Source of the DNA: Colwellia sp.
GTDB taxonomy: Bacteria; Pseudomonadota; Gammaproteobacteria; Enterobacterales; Alteromonadaceae
NCBI RefSeq assembly: GCF_013214175.1
Contig: NZ_JABSPA010000009.1
Coordinates: 49,894 to 113,893 of the forward strand
Reading direction: 5' to 3'
Length of the DNA stretch: 64,000 bases
In this document: positions 1 through 10,071 of the stretch, one piece after another
Layout of the letters: each line of letters starts with the position of its first letter
Position numbering within the stretch: position 1 is the first letter of the stretch
Translations under genes and position numbers: made by a program
Notes under the pieces: generated by a model
The model's input: only the letters and a program-made list of their open reading frames with translations
What the model was told of the DNA's origin: nothing
Database searches by the model: none

Positions 1-75
1 GGCTCCCCAAACTGGGCTCGAACCAGTGACACATGGATTAACAGTCCATCGCTCTACCAACTGAGCTATTGGGGA
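1..75 (-). tRNA. tRNA-Asn (GTT), copy 1, cut by one base at the window edge
   Basis: The minus strand folds as a tRNA: acceptor TCCCCAA pairs with TTGGGGA, the T-arm reads GGTTCGAGCC, and the anticodon loop CTGTTAATC gives anticodon GTT (asparagine). The encoded CCA tail loses its last A at the left edge. It is base-for-base the same as the second copy. No promoter is obvious in the 104-base gap, so it is probably co-transcribed with the upstream copy. Confidence 0.97.
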
Positions 76-179
76 ATAAACTTTTAACTTCTGTTTATCA
101 TTGAAGTGTAAACTTGTTTCTAAGTTAAACTTAGAAATCCAGTTACCGATATTTGGTTATTATCGCTAACTCTATAATG

Positions 180-255
180 TGGCTCCCCAAACTGGGCTCG
201 AACCAGTGACACATGGATTAACAGTCCATCGCTCTACCAACTGAGCTATTGGGGA
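180..255 (-). tRNA. tRNA-Asn (GTT), copy 2
   Basis: A complete 76-base tRNA on the minus strand with encoded CCA, anticodon GTT, a 7-bp acceptor stem (TCCCCAA/TTGGGGA) and a G discriminator. It is first in transcription order and lies about 25 bases downstream of the expected start site of the stable-RNA promoter at 288-316. Confidence 0.98.
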
Positions 256-287
256 ATCTCGTTAACCTCAGTGGCTAACGGGGCGGA

Positions 288-316
288 ATATTAAAGACCT
301 GTGGCCTAAGTGTCAA
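288..316 (-). promoter_or_regulatory. Sigma-70 promoter of the tRNA-Asn pair
   Basis: On the minus strand a perfect -35 TTGACA (311-316) is followed after exactly 17 bases by TAATAT (288-293) and then a GC-rich discriminator (TCCGCCCCG). That combination is typical of stringently controlled stable-RNA promoters. Position and strand fit the tRNA pair. Confidence 0.85.
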
Positions 317-458
317 CACAAAAACAATAAAACCCTAAAAAAATATTTGCTTGCTGGAAATGTGTTCAGAAGAGAGGCTTTTGCAGCACTTTTAGGCTGA
401 TTTTTACACTTGTTCAGAAATGGTAATTTTTTAGACAGTAAAAAGGGGGGAAATTTAG

Positions 459-493
459 TTACCCACAATTCCTGTGGATAACTATGTGGATTA
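459..493. promoter_or_regulatory. Cluster of three DnaA boxes, DARS-like
   Basis: Three 9-mers lie within 35 bases: TTACCCACA (459-467, plus, one mismatch), TGTGGATAA (473-481, a perfect box on the minus strand) and TGTGGATTA (485-493, minus, one mismatch). Box 1 opposes boxes 2 and 3, with gaps of 5 and 3 bases. From general knowledge, E. coli DARS1 and DARS2 share a three-box core with one box opposed to the other two, and DARS1 lies next to uvrB. Here uvrB is about 1.8 kb downstream. Function is inferred. Confidence 0.6.
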
Positions 494-894
494 AAGTGTA
501 AGTTAGCGTAACAATAACTGTTTGTTTGGCTTAGCTTGATGTCAATCTATTTTGGTGTAATTAATTAGTGCAACCTTTTCAATAACTTAATTTGATTTTG
601 CCTTTTATTGATGATTTAGGCTGAATTTTGAACAAAGAGCCCATCTAGCATTTTATCTGTGTGTTGTTGTATTTCCTTATTCACATAAGCACGTTGCTTA
701 CCCTACTGTTAAGTTTTGCTTATAGACTTATTTAATAGTCATCAGATTTAATAAGTAACTTATCGGCGGCTACTTACGGATAAACCCAAGTTAAACGAAT
801 AAATCTACGCTAGGTAAAAGTACGTTAATCTTTTACAATACATCGCTGCATATAATTTACCTTGTCTTACCATTAGAATCACGATAGTAATTAA

Positions 895-2283
895 ATGACC
901 AAAACAGATATTGCCCCAAAAAATAACAAGCAAGTTAACCTACTTGAAGATCCGGTAGCTATTACACTAAAGCGTATGACCATTCCAATGATTTATGGCA
1001 TGGTGTTATTGATGACCTTCAATTTAGTCGATACATTTTTTGTCAGTCTTCTCGGCACGCAACCCCTGGCTGCAATAAGTTTTACCTTTCCTGTTACCTT
1101 CACCGTACTGAGTTTAACTATTGGCCTGGGAATAGGGACCTCTGCCGTTATCGCTAAATTTTTAGGTAAAAAAGATACCCGATCAGCAAAAAATGCTGCA
1201 ACAGCAGCAATGTATTTAGCCGCAATTATCGTTGCATGTTTATCTTTTGTCGGCTATTTAATTACCGACCCTTTATTTACCCTACTTGGCGCCCAGCCAT
1301 CTTTATTACCTTTAATCCATCAATATATGGATATTTGGTATATAGGTAGTGTTTGTTTAATTGGACCTATGATAGGTAATGCTGTTTTACGTGCCTCTGG
1401 AGATACTAAAACACCAAGTATTATTATGGGCAGTGCCGGGCTTATTAACGCAGTACTTGATCCCATTTTTATTTTTGGTTTTGGTCCAGTACCTGCCATG
1501 GGAATACAAGGGGCGGCAATTGCTACCCTGATCTCTTGGCTGTTTGGCTTAGGCTTTGTCTTGTACATATTAACTAAAAAGCATGATCTTATTCATACCA
1601 GTATGTTGCCATTAAAAGAGTTGCTTTCTTCTTGTCGAGATATATTGAAAATTGGTTTACCTGCAGCAGGTGCTAATATGCTAACGCCTATTGCTGCGGC
1701 CATAATGACAGCCATTGTAGCCACCTATGGTGAATCCGCTGTCGCAGCTTTTGGCGTGGGTTCACGACTTGAATCAATAGCTTGTTTGATAGTGCTTGCT
1801 CTCTCTATGACGCTACCGCCTTTCATAAGCCAAAACTTCGGCGCAGGACAATTGCATAGGGTAGAAGAAGCTTACAAGGTAGCGATAAAGTTTATCCTAG
1901 TCTGGCAAATTCTCATTTATATTTTATTGGCTGTTGGCGCGCATTGGATCGCCAGTATTTTTGCCAAAGAGGCTGAAGTCGCGGACTTAATTAAACTCTT
2001 CCTTTGGATACTGCCATTGGGATATGGTTTACAAGGCATTATAATCTTAACTAATTCATCCTTCAATGCGCTGCATAAACCTATGATTGCTTTAGGATTG
2101 AGTGTGGTACGACTATTTGTTTGTTATTTACCATTAGCTTATTTAGGTAGCTTAATTTACGGCTTAGCAGGCCTTTTTGCTGGCGCTTTATTAGGTAATA
2201 TATTAATGGCTATGATTTCGTATCGACTATTTACTAAACAATTTACTCAAGTTGAGCCTGACTCAGAGGAGCAAGTGGTATGA
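895..2283 (+). CDS. MATE family efflux transporter
   Basis: The 462-aa product is an integral membrane protein of about 12 helices arranged as two halves, the usual size and shape of the MATE (NorM/DinF) family, which exports drugs or metabolites in exchange for Na+ or H+. Near the N-terminus it has the family-like stretch [20 protein letters not shown] (residues 31-50), followed by a second-half repeat. The substrate cannot be read from sequence. The ATG at 895 has no strong Shine-Dalgarno. Its stop codon overlaps the uvrB start in ATGA (2280-2283), so the two genes are translationally coupled and form an operon, with uvrB expression dependent on the promoter upstream of this gene. Confidence 0.92.
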   Translation: MTKTDIAPKNNKQVNLLEDPVAITLKRMTIPMIYGMVLLMTFNLVDTFFVSLLGTQPLAAISFTFPVTFTVLSLTIGLGIGTSAVIAKFLGKKDTRSAKNAATAAMYLAAIIVACLSFVGYLITDPLFTLLGAQPSLLPLIHQYMDIWYIGSVCLIGPMIGNAVLRASGDTKTPSIIMGSAGLINAVLDPIFIFGFGPVPAMGIQGAAIATLISWLFGLGFVLYILTKKHDLIHTSMLPLKELLSSCRDILKIGLPAAGANMLTPIAAAIMTAIVATYGESAVAAFGVGSRLESIACLIVLALSMTLPPFISQNFGAGQLHRVEEAYKVAIKFILVWQILIYILLAVGAHWIASIFAKEAEVADLIKLFLWILPLGYGLQGIIILTNSSFNALHKPMIALGLSVVRLFVCYLPLAYLGSLIYGLAGLFAGALLGNILMAMISYRLFTKQFTQVEPDSEEQVV

Positions 2284-4301
2284 AAAATCTAACCCTTTGC
2301 TCAAATTATACCCCCAGTGGTGATCAACCAAGAGCAATAAAACAACTGTTAGAAGGTATTGAATCGGGCTTAGCCCATCAAACCCTGTTAGGTGTTACAG
2401 GCTCAGGTAAAACTTTTACCATTGCTAATGTGATGGAAAAACTTAATCGGCCCACCATGATTTTAGCACCGAATAAAACCTTGGCTGCACAACTCTATGG
2501 TGAGATGAAGGAGTTCTTTCCTAATAATGCTGTTGAGTATTTTGTTTCTTATTATGATTATTATCAACCTGAAGCGTATGTGCCAACTACGGATACTTTT
2601 ATTGAAAAAGACGCGTCAGTAAATGAACATATTGAGCAAATGCGTTTATCGGCGACTAAGGCTTTATTAGAGCGTCGTGACGTGATTATTATTGCTTCTG
2701 TGTCTGCAATATATGGCTTGGGCGATCCTGACTCTTATTTAAAGATGATGTTACATATTAGCCAAGGTGACATTATTAATCAGCGTGACATTTTACGCCG
2801 TCTTGCCGAGCTGCAATATAAGCGTAATGATGTCGCTTTTGCGCGAGCAACTTATAGAGTGCGCGGTGATGTGATTGATATTTTTCCCGCTGAGTCAGAC
2901 CGTTTAGCATTACGCATTGAGTTATTTGATGAAGAAATAGAGCGCATTAGTCAATTTGATCCACTAACGGGTCAAGTTGAAAGAACTCTGGCTCGTGTCA
3001 CTGTCTATCCTAAAACACACTATGCGACACCTAGAGAAAAAATTGTCGCAGCCGTTGAGAAAATTAAAATTGAGCTTAAACACAGATCACAGCAGCTCAA
3101 AGACAATAATAAGTTAGTCGAAGAGCAACGTCTTACTCAACGAACCCAATTTGATATTGAAATGATGACAGAGCTTGGCTATTGCTCGGGTATAGAGAAC
3201 TATTCTCGCTATTTATCGGGTAGAGATCAAGGTGATGCTCCACCAACATTATTTGATTATTTACCCGATGATGGTTTACTTATCATTGATGAATCTCATG
3301 TTACCGTGCCTCAAATTGGCGCTATGTATAAAGGTGATAGATCCCGTAAAGAAAATTTAGTGGAATATGGCTTTCGCCTCCCCTCGGCCTTAGATAACCG
3401 ACCAATGAAGTTTGATGAATTTGAAGCTCTTTCTCCACAAACCATTTATGTTTCTGCCACGCCAAGTAACTATGAATTAGAAAAGTCTGCTGGTGATATT
3501 GCCGAGCAAGTGGTTAGACCGACAGGTTTACTTGATCCACAAATTGAAGTGAGACCTGTTGAGACACAAGTAGATGACTTGTTATCAGAGATACATAAAC
3601 GTTTACCATTAAATGAAAGAGTATTAGCAACAACGTTAACTAAACGTATGGCGGAAGACTTAACCGATTATTTGGATGAACACGGTATTAAAACCCGTTA
3701 CTTACATTCAGATGTTGATACCGTTGAACGGGTTGAGATTATACGAGATTTTAGGTTGGGTAAGTTTGATGTCTTAGTTGGCATCAACTTACTTCGTGAA
3801 GGCTTAGATATGCCGGAAGTCTCTTTAGTAGCGATTTTAGATGCTGATAAAGAAGGATTTTTACGCTCTGAGCGTTCTTTGATTCAAACTATTGGCCGCG
3901 CAGCACGTAATATCAATGGTCGAGCAATTTTATATGCCGGCAGAGTTACGGGTTCAATGCAACGTGCTATAGATGAAACCGATCGACGCAGAGATAAACA
4001 GCATCAATATAATTTAGATAACAACATCACCCCGAAAGGCGTTACTAGTACTATCACCGATGTTATGGATGTTGGCAGTTATAGTGATGCTAAATCACTG
4101 GATAAGGTAGCAGAAGCGAATGCAAATTATCATATTAACCAGCAAGCAGAAGAGCCTCTACTAACTACTGCGCAAATAGATACTAAAATAGAGGGGCTTG
4201 AAAAAGTTATGCAAAATCATGCACAAAATTTAGAGTTTGAACAAGCTGCCGCAGTACGCGACAACATTGCCAAACTGCGGATACAGCAATTATCAAGCTA
4301 G
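2280..4301 (+). CDS. uvrB: UvrABC excinuclease subunit B
   Basis: UvrB is the damage-verification helicase of nucleotide excision repair. It is loaded by UvrA and then recruits UvrC for dual incision. The 673-aa product has the family's usual length. Visible are Walker A GVTGSGKT (38-45), the beta-hairpin region [12 protein letters not shown] (about 92-103), the DESH box (about 338-341), the helicase motif [12 protein letters not shown], the conserved QTIGRAARN segment and a C-terminal UVR domain (about 632-668) that contacts UvrC. It overlaps the upstream MATE stop codon by 4 bases. No LexA box is visible upstream of the operon or just upstream of uvrB. A 13-bp perfect hairpin lies 48 bases after the stop. 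Confidence 0.98.
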   Translation: MKNLTLCSNYTPSGDQPRAIKQLLEGIESGLAHQTLLGVTGSGKTFTIANVMEKLNRPTMILAPNKTLAAQLYGEMKEFFPNNAVEYFVSYYDYYQPEAYVPTTDTFIEKDASVNEHIEQMRLSATKALLERRDVIIIASVSAIYGLGDPDSYLKMMLHISQGDIINQRDILRRLAELQYKRNDVAFARATYRVRGDVIDIFPAESDRLALRIELFDEEIERISQFDPLTGQVERTLARVTVYPKTHYATPREKIVAAVEKIKIELKHRSQQLKDNNKLVEEQRLTQRTQFDIEMMTELGYCSGIENYSRYLSGRDQGDAPPTLFDYLPDDGLLIIDESHVTVPQIGAMYKGDRSRKENLVEYGFRLPSALDNRPMKFDEFEALSPQTIYVSATPSNYELEKSAGDIAEQVVRPTGLLDPQIEVRPVETQVDDLLSEIHKRLPLNERVLATTLTKRMAEDLTDYLDEHGIKTRYLHSDVDTVERVEIIRDFRLGKFDVLVGINLLREGLDMPEVSLVAILDADKEGFLRSERSLIQTIGRAARNINGRAILYAGRVTGSMQRAIDETDRRRDKQHQYNLDNNITPKGVTSTITDVMDVGSYSDAKSLDKVAEANANYHINQQAEEPLLTTAQIDTKIEGLEKVMQNHAQNLEFEQAAAVRDNIAKLRIQQLSS

Positions 4302-4348
4302 TGTTTTCTAATTTCCATATCCCACAATGTGACTAATGTAAGTAATGC

Positions 4349-4379
4349 AACTAAAGTAGCTATCTAAGCTACTTTAGTT
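4349..4379. terminator. 13-bp perfect hairpin between convergent genes
   Basis: The arms AACTAAAGTAGCT (4349-4361) and AGCTACTTTAGTT (4367-4379) are exact reverse complements around a 5-base loop. The right arm contains the stop codon and last codons of the convergent small ORF. There is no T tract on either side, so it may act as a bidirectional terminator or an mRNA 3'-end stabiliser rather than a classical intrinsic terminator. Confidence 0.6.
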
Positions 4380-4581
4380 CAAATATTGAATAATGCCCAA
4401 GAATAGTCGCAACAGCATCACTATTGCAATGGGGAAGGTGACTAATATCTTCTATTATTTTATCTTGAATATCGATTGGAAATAATAGTAACCGCTCCAT
4501 ATAGAGATGGGCTTGAGTTTCATTATTTGCATCAATCATCTGCTTTAAACGCCTTGCTTGGTACTTCCAAATAGAACTCAT
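4369..4581 (-). CDS. Small hypothetical protein (70 aa)
   Basis: I do not recognise this 70-aa protein. It has no signal peptide or membrane segment, a basic N-terminal part (KYQARRLK, residues 6-13), and looks mainly helical. Codon use resembles the neighbouring genes. On the minus strand TGAGGTTGTCTT precedes the ATG, with AGG about 9 bases upstream as a possible ribosome site. It stands alone, convergent to uvrB and sharing the hairpin at 4349-4379. It is probably a real narrowly distributed gene, but this rests only on coding appearance. Confidence 0.5.
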   Translation of the reverse strand: MSSIWKYQARRLKQMIDANNETQAHLYMERLLLFPIDIQDKIIEDISHLPHCNSDAVATILGHYSIFELK

Positions 4582-4760
4582 AAGACAACCTCAAATTTTC
4601 ATTGAATACCCTATAAGTCTAGGGCTAAAGCGTCCTAGCGGTTATAAATTTTTTGTCTTAAAAGCAAATCAATGGAAGATAATAATCTATAGACGGATAA
4701 GTTATTAAAAACCATTATGTTAATTATTGACGGTGAATGAAGAATTGACAATTTGATTGC

Positions 4761-5735
4761 TTATTTCCCGCAATGAGGGCATTTGGCGTGGTGATTACCC
4801 TGCTTTAACAGCTCAATACTACGTTTAAAGTCCTCTTGGTCGATTTCGAGTTTATCCGCCAAGTTTGCTAAGTCTTGATACTCTTTTTGGTCAATATAGC
4901 CATCGGTTAAAGCCACTTTTATCTTACTATCGAGATTTTCCTTACGCTCTCTAAGCTCTTCTCCAAATCTTGCCGCTAACATGCCTGCAGGTAGAGCTAC
5001 GAGTCCGACACCAATAAGCATGATAATAGTGGCAATCACTTTACCAATAACGGTAATAGGTACTACATCGCCATAACCTACGGTAGTCATAGTGACAACA
5101 GACCACCAAAGAGCGCGTAAAATGCTACCAAAGGTTTCAGGTTGAGCATGCCCTTCAATGGTATGCATTAAACTAGCGGCAATGATAATAAGGAATACCA
5201 TCACCATAATGGCAGCAGTAATACTTTGAAACTCTTTAGTTATAACGCTAATAAAAATATTAAAGCCTTTAAAATAATGCGTTAGCTTTAATAAACGTAA
5301 CACCCTAATTAAACGTAATGAGCGTAAATCAATGCTAAAGAACATCGCGATTATAAAAGGTAGAATGGCAATAAGATCGATCAAGGCAATAGGGGTAAAA
5401 ACATACTTTAAACGGGCTTTACTATTCGCTAATTGGCTATACTCTTCTGCTTCAACGCAGCACCATACGCGTATTAAATATTCGGCGCAAAATATCGATA
5501 AAGAGATAAATTCGATTAAAGCGAACTCAAACAAATATTGCTCATGGTAATATGACTCTGACTCAAAGATAGTGGCAATAACATTAGTCATGATAAGTAC
5601 AATCAAGAAAAAGTTAATACTTTTCGCCGCAATACTTAGATTTGATTGGCTTTCGAGCAACAGATACGCCTTAGCCCGATAAGATTGACCTAAAGCATTT
5701 TTTGTTACACTTGTTTCTAACGTTGATTGAGTCAT
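4761..5735 (-). CDS. Voltage-gated potassium channel family protein
   Basis: A 324-aa six-helix ion channel. An S4-like voltage-sensor segment with regularly spaced arginines (LRSLRLIRVLRLLKL, about 136-150) precedes a pore loop with the K+ selectivity filter TVGYGDV (about 216-222) and the S6 helix. The cytoplasmic tail is helical and ends in CPHCGK, half of a possible zinc ribbon, which is slightly unusual. A role in membrane potential or K+ flux follows from the family. It is on the same strand as queC with a gap of about 44 bases, so the two may share a transcript, although no functional link is evident. Confidence 0.9.
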   Translation of the reverse strand: MTQSTLETSVTKNALGQSYRAKAYLLLESQSNLSIAAKSINFFLIVLIMTNVIATIFESESYYHEQYLFEFALIEFISLSIFCAEYLIRVWCCVEAEEYSQLANSKARLKYVFTPIALIDLIAILPFIIAMFFSIDLRSLRLIRVLRLLKLTHYFKGFNIFISVITKEFQSITAAIMVMVFLIIIAASLMHTIEGHAQPETFGSILRALWWSVVTMTTVGYGDVVPITVIGKVIATIIMLIGVGLVALPAGMLAARFGEELRERKENLDSKIKVALTDGYIDQKEYQDLANLADKLEIDQEDFKRSIELLKQGNHHAKCPHCGK

Positions 5736-5779
5736 AGTTTCGCTTTTTTAGATGCCTAATTGATGATTTCCTGAGAGTT

Positions 5780-6436
5780 TTATTCGTAAGCGATAGGGTC
5801 GGTAACATTATTATCTGCGAAAGCTTCTAAGCGCTCTTCGCAGGCACTACATTTTCCACAGGCATTTTCTCGTCCATTGTAACAAGTCCAAGTATCACTG
5901 TAATCTAGACCCATGGAAATACCATCGGTAAGAATGGCTGATTTGTTTACTGTCAAATAAGGACTAAAAATTTCGACACTTTCGTAATTAGCTATTTTAC
6001 AAACATCATTCATCTTCTCAACAAATTCAGGTCGACAATCCGGATAAATTGCGTGGTCGCCTGAGTGTGCGCCATAATAAACTCGGCTTGCGCCTACAGA
6101 TACCGCATAAGCAACAGCTAAAGAAATTAACACCATATTACGATTGGGCACTACGGTTGATTTCATCGATTCATCTTCATAGTGACCTTCGGGAATATCG
6201 ATATCATCGGTCAGAGACGAGCCAGCAAGTAATTGGTTAATCGCAGATATATCAACGACTTTATGATTAACCCCGAGTTTATTACAGACAGTACTAGCGC
6301 ACTCTAACTCCTTCACATGACGCTGACCATAGTCAAAAGATAAAGCAAATACTTCTTTACCGTCTTTTTTTGCACGGTTTAATACAGTAAAGGAATCCAT
6401 GCCACCAGAATAAATAACAACAACTTTTTCAGCCAT
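5780..6436 (-). CDS. queC: 7-cyano-7-deazaguanine synthase QueC
   Basis: QueC converts 7-carboxy-7-deazaguanine to preQ0 using ATP and ammonia, in queuosine tRNA-modification synthesis. The 218-aa product has the PP-loop SGGMDS (residues 10-15) and a C-terminal zinc site made by the cysteines in [15 protein letters not shown], spaced as in the family. The ATG is preceded by AAGAGAG on the minus strand. It is divergent from queE, which makes its substrate, and the roughly 140-base spacer probably carries promoters for both. Confidence 0.97.
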   Translation of the reverse strand: MAEKVVVIYSGGMDSFTVLNRAKKDGKEVFALSFDYGQRHVKELECASTVCNKLGVNHKVVDISAINQLLAGSSLTDDIDIPEGHYEDESMKSTVVPNRNMVLISLAVAYAVSVGASRVYYGAHSGDHAIYPDCRPEFVEKMNDVCKIANYESVEIFSPYLTVNKSAILTDGISMGLDYSDTWTCYNGRENACGKCSACEERLEAFADNNVTDPIAYE

Positions 6437-6576
6437 TTGAAAGCTCTCTTAATTGATCTAAGGTATAATAAATATGACCTATTATTTTACTTGAAATAAA
6501 CAATAGGCTAAAGCATAAATTGAACACCGCAGCCAATAAAACACACCACAATGCAGAAGAGAAAACCACAATACCC

Positions 6577-7245
6577 ATGAATTATAAAATTAATGAGCTT
6601 TTTGAAACGCTTCAAGGAGAGGGATCTTTTACCGGGCAACCGTCAATTTTCATTAGACTGCAGGGGTGTCCTGTCGGATGTTCGTGGTGTGATACTAAGC
6701 ATACTTGGGAGATTGACCTTGATGACGAAGTCAGTCATGAGACTATGTTAGCTAAAAAATCAGAAACTTCTCAGTGGTCTAACTTTAGTGCCGCTGATAT
6801 TTTAGCATTGTTTCAAGAAAAACAGTTTCGAGCAAAACACATTGTAATTACAGGCGGAGAGCCTTGCATGGTCGATTTAACACCACTGTGTGAATTACTT
6901 GAGCAACAAGGTTACAGTACACAAATTGAAACCTCGGGTACCTTTGAGATTATCACCACAGCAAAGTGTTGGGTAACAGTTTCGCCTAAGGTTAATATGC
7001 GTGGTGGTTATGAAGTTTTAGCCAGTGCTATGGCTCGAGCGAATGAAATCAAGCATCCCATTGCTACAGAGCAACATGTCGATGACTTAAAAGCTTTATT
7101 GGCGCTGCATCAGGTAAAAAATACCGCTATTTACTTACAGCCCATTAGTCAAAAGCAGCGAGCGACTGAATTAGCCATTGAAACTTGTATCGCTAATAAC
7201 TGGCGTTTATCGGTACAGATGCACAAATATATTGGTATTGAATAA
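6577..7245 (+). CDS. queE: 7-carboxy-7-deazaguanine synthase QueE
   Basis: QueE is the radical SAM enzyme that rearranges 6-carboxytetrahydropterin to 7-carboxy-7-deazaguanine, the step before QueC. I place the start at the ATG at 6577 (222 aa) rather than at an in-frame TTG at 6520. The product then begins MNYKINELFETLQGEG, matching the start of E. coli QueE, and the extra 19 residues are low-complexity and polar. The radical SAM cluster CPVGCSWC uses Cys31, Cys35 and Cys38, the CxxxCxxC spacing. ITGGEPC follows. It ends 11 bases from the convergent alr stop. Confidence 0.96.
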   Translation: MNYKINELFETLQGEGSFTGQPSIFIRLQGCPVGCSWCDTKHTWEIDLDDEVSHETMLAKKSETSQWSNFSAADILALFQEKQFRAKHIVITGGEPCMVDLTPLCELLEQQGYSTQIETSGTFEIITTAKCWVTVSPKVNMRGGYEVLASAMARANEIKHPIATEQHVDDLKALLALHQVKNTAIYLQPISQKQRATELAIETCIANNWRLSVQMHKYIGIE

Positions 7246-7256
7246 TCTAGATTAAG

Positions 7257-8339
7257 TTATTCAGCAACTACTTTTGGTACTCGCTTTGACACGCGAGTTA
7301 ACAACTCATAATTAATGGTATCGCTGTATTGAGCAACGGTATCAATACTTATATTTTTACCCCACAACTCCACGCTATCACCGATGATAATGTCTTCTAC
7401 GTCGGTGATATCTACCGTGATCATATCCATTGACACACGACCGATCAGCGGCGCAACTTTGCCCTTAAGAAATACTGGCGTGCCCGATTTGGCATTACGT
7501 GGGTAGCCATCGGCATAACCAATGGCAACGGTGGCAATAATTGTTTCTCGCTTTGCTTGCCAAGTATCGCCATAACCGACAGTTTCACCCACTTTTACTG
7601 TATGTATAGCAATAATATTGGCTTGTAAGGTCATCACAGGAATGAGCGGCTGACTCAAAGGGGTGTCACCAATGGGAGAAACACCATAAAGTGCCAAGCC
7701 TAAGCGAGTATGATCGCCATGACTTGCTGGCCAATTTAAAATACCCGCAGAGTTAGCCATGCTAAATTTACAATGATACTGTGACACTAATTGCTTTAAT
7801 TTTGCCAGTTGCTCGACAGGTTTTATATTGTCAATTTGCTCAGCTGTGGAAAAATGAGAGCAGAGTACTAAATCTTTTCGTTGTTTGATTGAGAGTTGCG
7901 CCATTATGTGGTCGACTTGCTCAAGGTGAAAGCCTAAGCGATTCATACCAGTATCAACTTTTAGCCATATATCACCAGAAAACTCAGGTTTAAAAGACTT
8001 CAGCCACTGTATTTGATACTCACTGTGCAGCATTAACGTAAAATTATTTTTTCGCGCTAAGTCAAAGTCACTTTCTTTAAAAGGCCCTTCAAGAATAAGT
8101 ACAGTGTTCGTAATTCCATCACTGCGTAAGGCTAGAGCCTCATCAATAAAACCAACGGCAAAGGTATTAACTTGGGCGCTTAAAGCCTGAGCCACTTTAT
8201 TGGCATCATGCCCGTAGGCATCGGCTTTAATCACGGCAATGGTATTGCTTTTACTGGCGAGACTATCAATATATTGATAGTTTTTAATCAGGGCATCTAA
8301 GTCGATAACTGCTTGAGTAAGTCTGGAGGTATAGCTCAT
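7257..8339 (-). CDS. alr: Alanine racemase
   Basis: A PLP enzyme interconverting L- and D-alanine for peptidoglycan. The chosen ATG (8339) gives 360 aa, the usual Alr length, starting MSYTSRLTQAVIDLDALIKN. A longer reading from GTG at 8417 adds 26 hydrophobic residues without family support. The PLP lysine is Lys38 in VIKADAYGH, and the catalytic tyrosine lies in GYGDTW (about 258). No Shine-Dalgarno is evident at either start. Convergent with queE. Directly upstream on the other strand is a small fragment resembling the start of murQ. Confidence 0.95.
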   Translation of the reverse strand: MSYTSRLTQAVIDLDALIKNYQYIDSLASKSNTIAVIKADAYGHDANKVAQALSAQVNTFAVGFIDEALALRSDGITNTVLILEGPFKESDFDLARKNNFTLMLHSEYQIQWLKSFKPEFSGDIWLKVDTGMNRLGFHLEQVDHIMAQLSIKQRKDLVLCSHFSTAEQIDNIKPVEQLAKLKQLVSQYHCKFSMANSAGILNWPASHGDHTRLGLALYGVSPIGDTPLSQPLIPVMTLQANIIAIHTVKVGETVGYGDTWQAKRETIIATVAIGYADGYPRNAKSGTPVFLKGKVAPLIGRVSMDMITVDITDVEDIIIGDSVELWGKNISIDTVAQYSDTINYELLTRVSKRVPKVVAE

Positions 8340-8538
8340 GTAATATGGTTGCTGATTAACGGATGAAAGTGGCGAAAATAAAATTAGTTCGACAAGGGGA
8401 AAGGTCGTTAATTTCACTATTTATTATGAGTTATCAGTGTAGCATGAGAACTATAATCACCTTAGCTTAATTGTAATTTAATGATTAGTTAACGAATTTT
8501 GTATAAAAAAGATTAGATAACCATAACGAGATAACTTC

Positions 8539-8637
8539 ATGAGCAGGCAAGCAGACTTAGTTGATGCGCTTAAAAACATCAGCACAGAAAGGCAAAACCC
8601 CGACAAAGTAAACACTGACCTAGTAAAGCAATGCTAG
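8539..8637 (+). pseudogene. Truncated fragment resembling the N-terminus of MurQ
   Basis: An ATG-started 32-codon ORF reading MSRQADLVDALKNISTERQN, then PDKVNTDLVKQC and a stop. From memory this resembles the first roughly 25 residues of N-acetylmuramic acid 6-phosphate etherases (LITAL..LVSEGRNPDTMDID), after which homology ends. ACGAG lies about 10 bases before the ATG. It overlaps the 3' end of the broken GGDEF gene on the opposite strand, which suggests a deletion or recombination junction. It could also be an unrelated small ORF, since the resemblance covers few residues. Confidence 0.35.
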
Positions 8638-9898
8638 GCGGCAGCAGTTCTATTACTACCGGTATTTTTTGCTTTATAAAGCGCTTTATTAGCACGGGCA
8701 ACAAAATGATTCAGATCTTCATCATGCATTTGCGCCACACCGGTACTACAAGATAGTTGAATTCCCTTTGGCCAAGCTGAGTCGACAATATTCGCTCTAA
8801 TTTTATCCGCTACTGCTACTGCTTGAGCAAGTGTTGTGTCAGGGCAAGCCAATAAAAACTCTTCTGTATTCCAGCGAACTAGCGTATCACTAGAGCGACA
8901 AGTGATATTAATTTCACCGACAAACAGCTGTAAAATTTTATCCGCCATTGGTTGGCCGTAATTCGGAGAAAGATCTTGGTAATTATCTATATTAAGAAAG
9001 ATAATGCTTAAATTTTGTAAATCCGTAGGTGTAAGTTGATCAAAACATTTTCTCAAACCAATACGATTCAGTGCGCCAGTTAATGAGCAACTCATAGCGC
9101 CAAATGCAATGGCTGGTGCCGGTTGTGCTGGAATCTTGCTTGCTAGCTTCTTCGGGCTATTAGCGCGATGGATTAGATAGCCGAACGCAAAGCTCCACAG
9201 TGCTATTAATATTGCAATCAGGGTTGTTGTGCCAACATACTTGCCTTTAAGTTCGATACGTTCAATGGTTAATTTATAGCTTCCTTCTTGTACCTGTGTA
9301 CTGGGTGTGATGGCGATGCTATAAACATTGGTAAAGTCGGTACCGCCTGAGATAAGGTTAAATTATGGCTGTTACTCCACCATTGCGGGATAGAGAAGTC
9401 GTTTAGTTTTAACCAAATGGGGTTAGTAACATAGGCTTCTAAATATTCTAAACTGTTATATTTTAGGCTTTTTTCATCTTCTTGAACCGAGTAATCCGCA
9501 TTAAAATTACGTAATTCAATACGGGTGCCTGGTTGTGAGGGATGATTATGTTTTATCCATAAACCAATTTGCTGATAATTGGATAAGTCTAAACCAGTGA
9601 AGGGCGCTTGTTTGCTTAAATCCTGTACATCAATGATTAACTGACAAAAAGGTTGTTTGAGATGAGATTTGGTAACTTGACACGAAAATTCAATACCTTG
9701 ATTGGTTTTAACAGCATTAGCGATTGAACTGCCCAATACGGTACGATCATCAACCGCGTTAATAGTTGCTGAGTTTAAGTTGATTGTTTTGATTTTTTCT
9801 ATATTGAGAAGCAGTAAAGCAAGAATGATTAAGGTGGAAGATATAAGTGCGATGACAGCATAAAATTCCTTTTGTGTGGTGTCCTTTAATTTTCGCAT
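8634..9898 (-). pseudogene. Membrane GGDEF (diguanylate cyclase-like) gene broken by a frameshift
   Basis: Two reading frames join into one protein of about 420 aa. The first frame (ATG at 9898, preceded by AAGGAT) encodes a TM helix and a periplasmic domain ending near WWSNSHN. The second picks up at about 9362 with NLISGGTDFTNVYSIAI, continues through a second TM helix (GTTTLIAILIALWSFAFGYL) and ends in a GGDEF domain at 8634. The break lies at the short T run near 9360-9363, where restoring one base rejoins the frames. The active-site motif is also degenerate, RWNTEEFLL instead of the RxGGDEF pattern, so even the intact protein was probably not a cyclase. A sequencing error at the run cannot be excluded. 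Confidence 0.8.
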
Positions 9899-10071
9899 AG
9901 AAGAAGTATCCTTAAAACCGGTAATTGTACTCAAGTACTAAAATCTGAGCAGCTAAGGGCGGATTTTAGCACAAACGTAGTAAAAAATTAAAAGTAGTTG
10001 ATACTTTAAAAGTAATACAGCATTAGCAATAATTCCAATCGGACTCGACTTTCAATATCATAGATCAATCG

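Larger units (their letters stand above)
256..894. other. Intergenic region between the tRNA-Asn pair and the MATE gene
   Basis: 639 bases without a credible gene. It holds the tRNA promoter (288-316) and the DnaA-box cluster (459-493). A TATAAT hexamer at 851-856 is a possible -10 element for the MATE-uvrB operon, but no good -35 stands at 16-18 bases. No LexA box (CTGT-N8-ACAG) was found, which is notable because uvrB is SOS-controlled in E. coli. Confidence 0.6.

Noticed and set aside
6437..6576. Possible preQ1 riboswitch between queC and queE
   Set aside because: No preQ1 aptamer-like structure was recognised, and the spacer is short between divergent genes.
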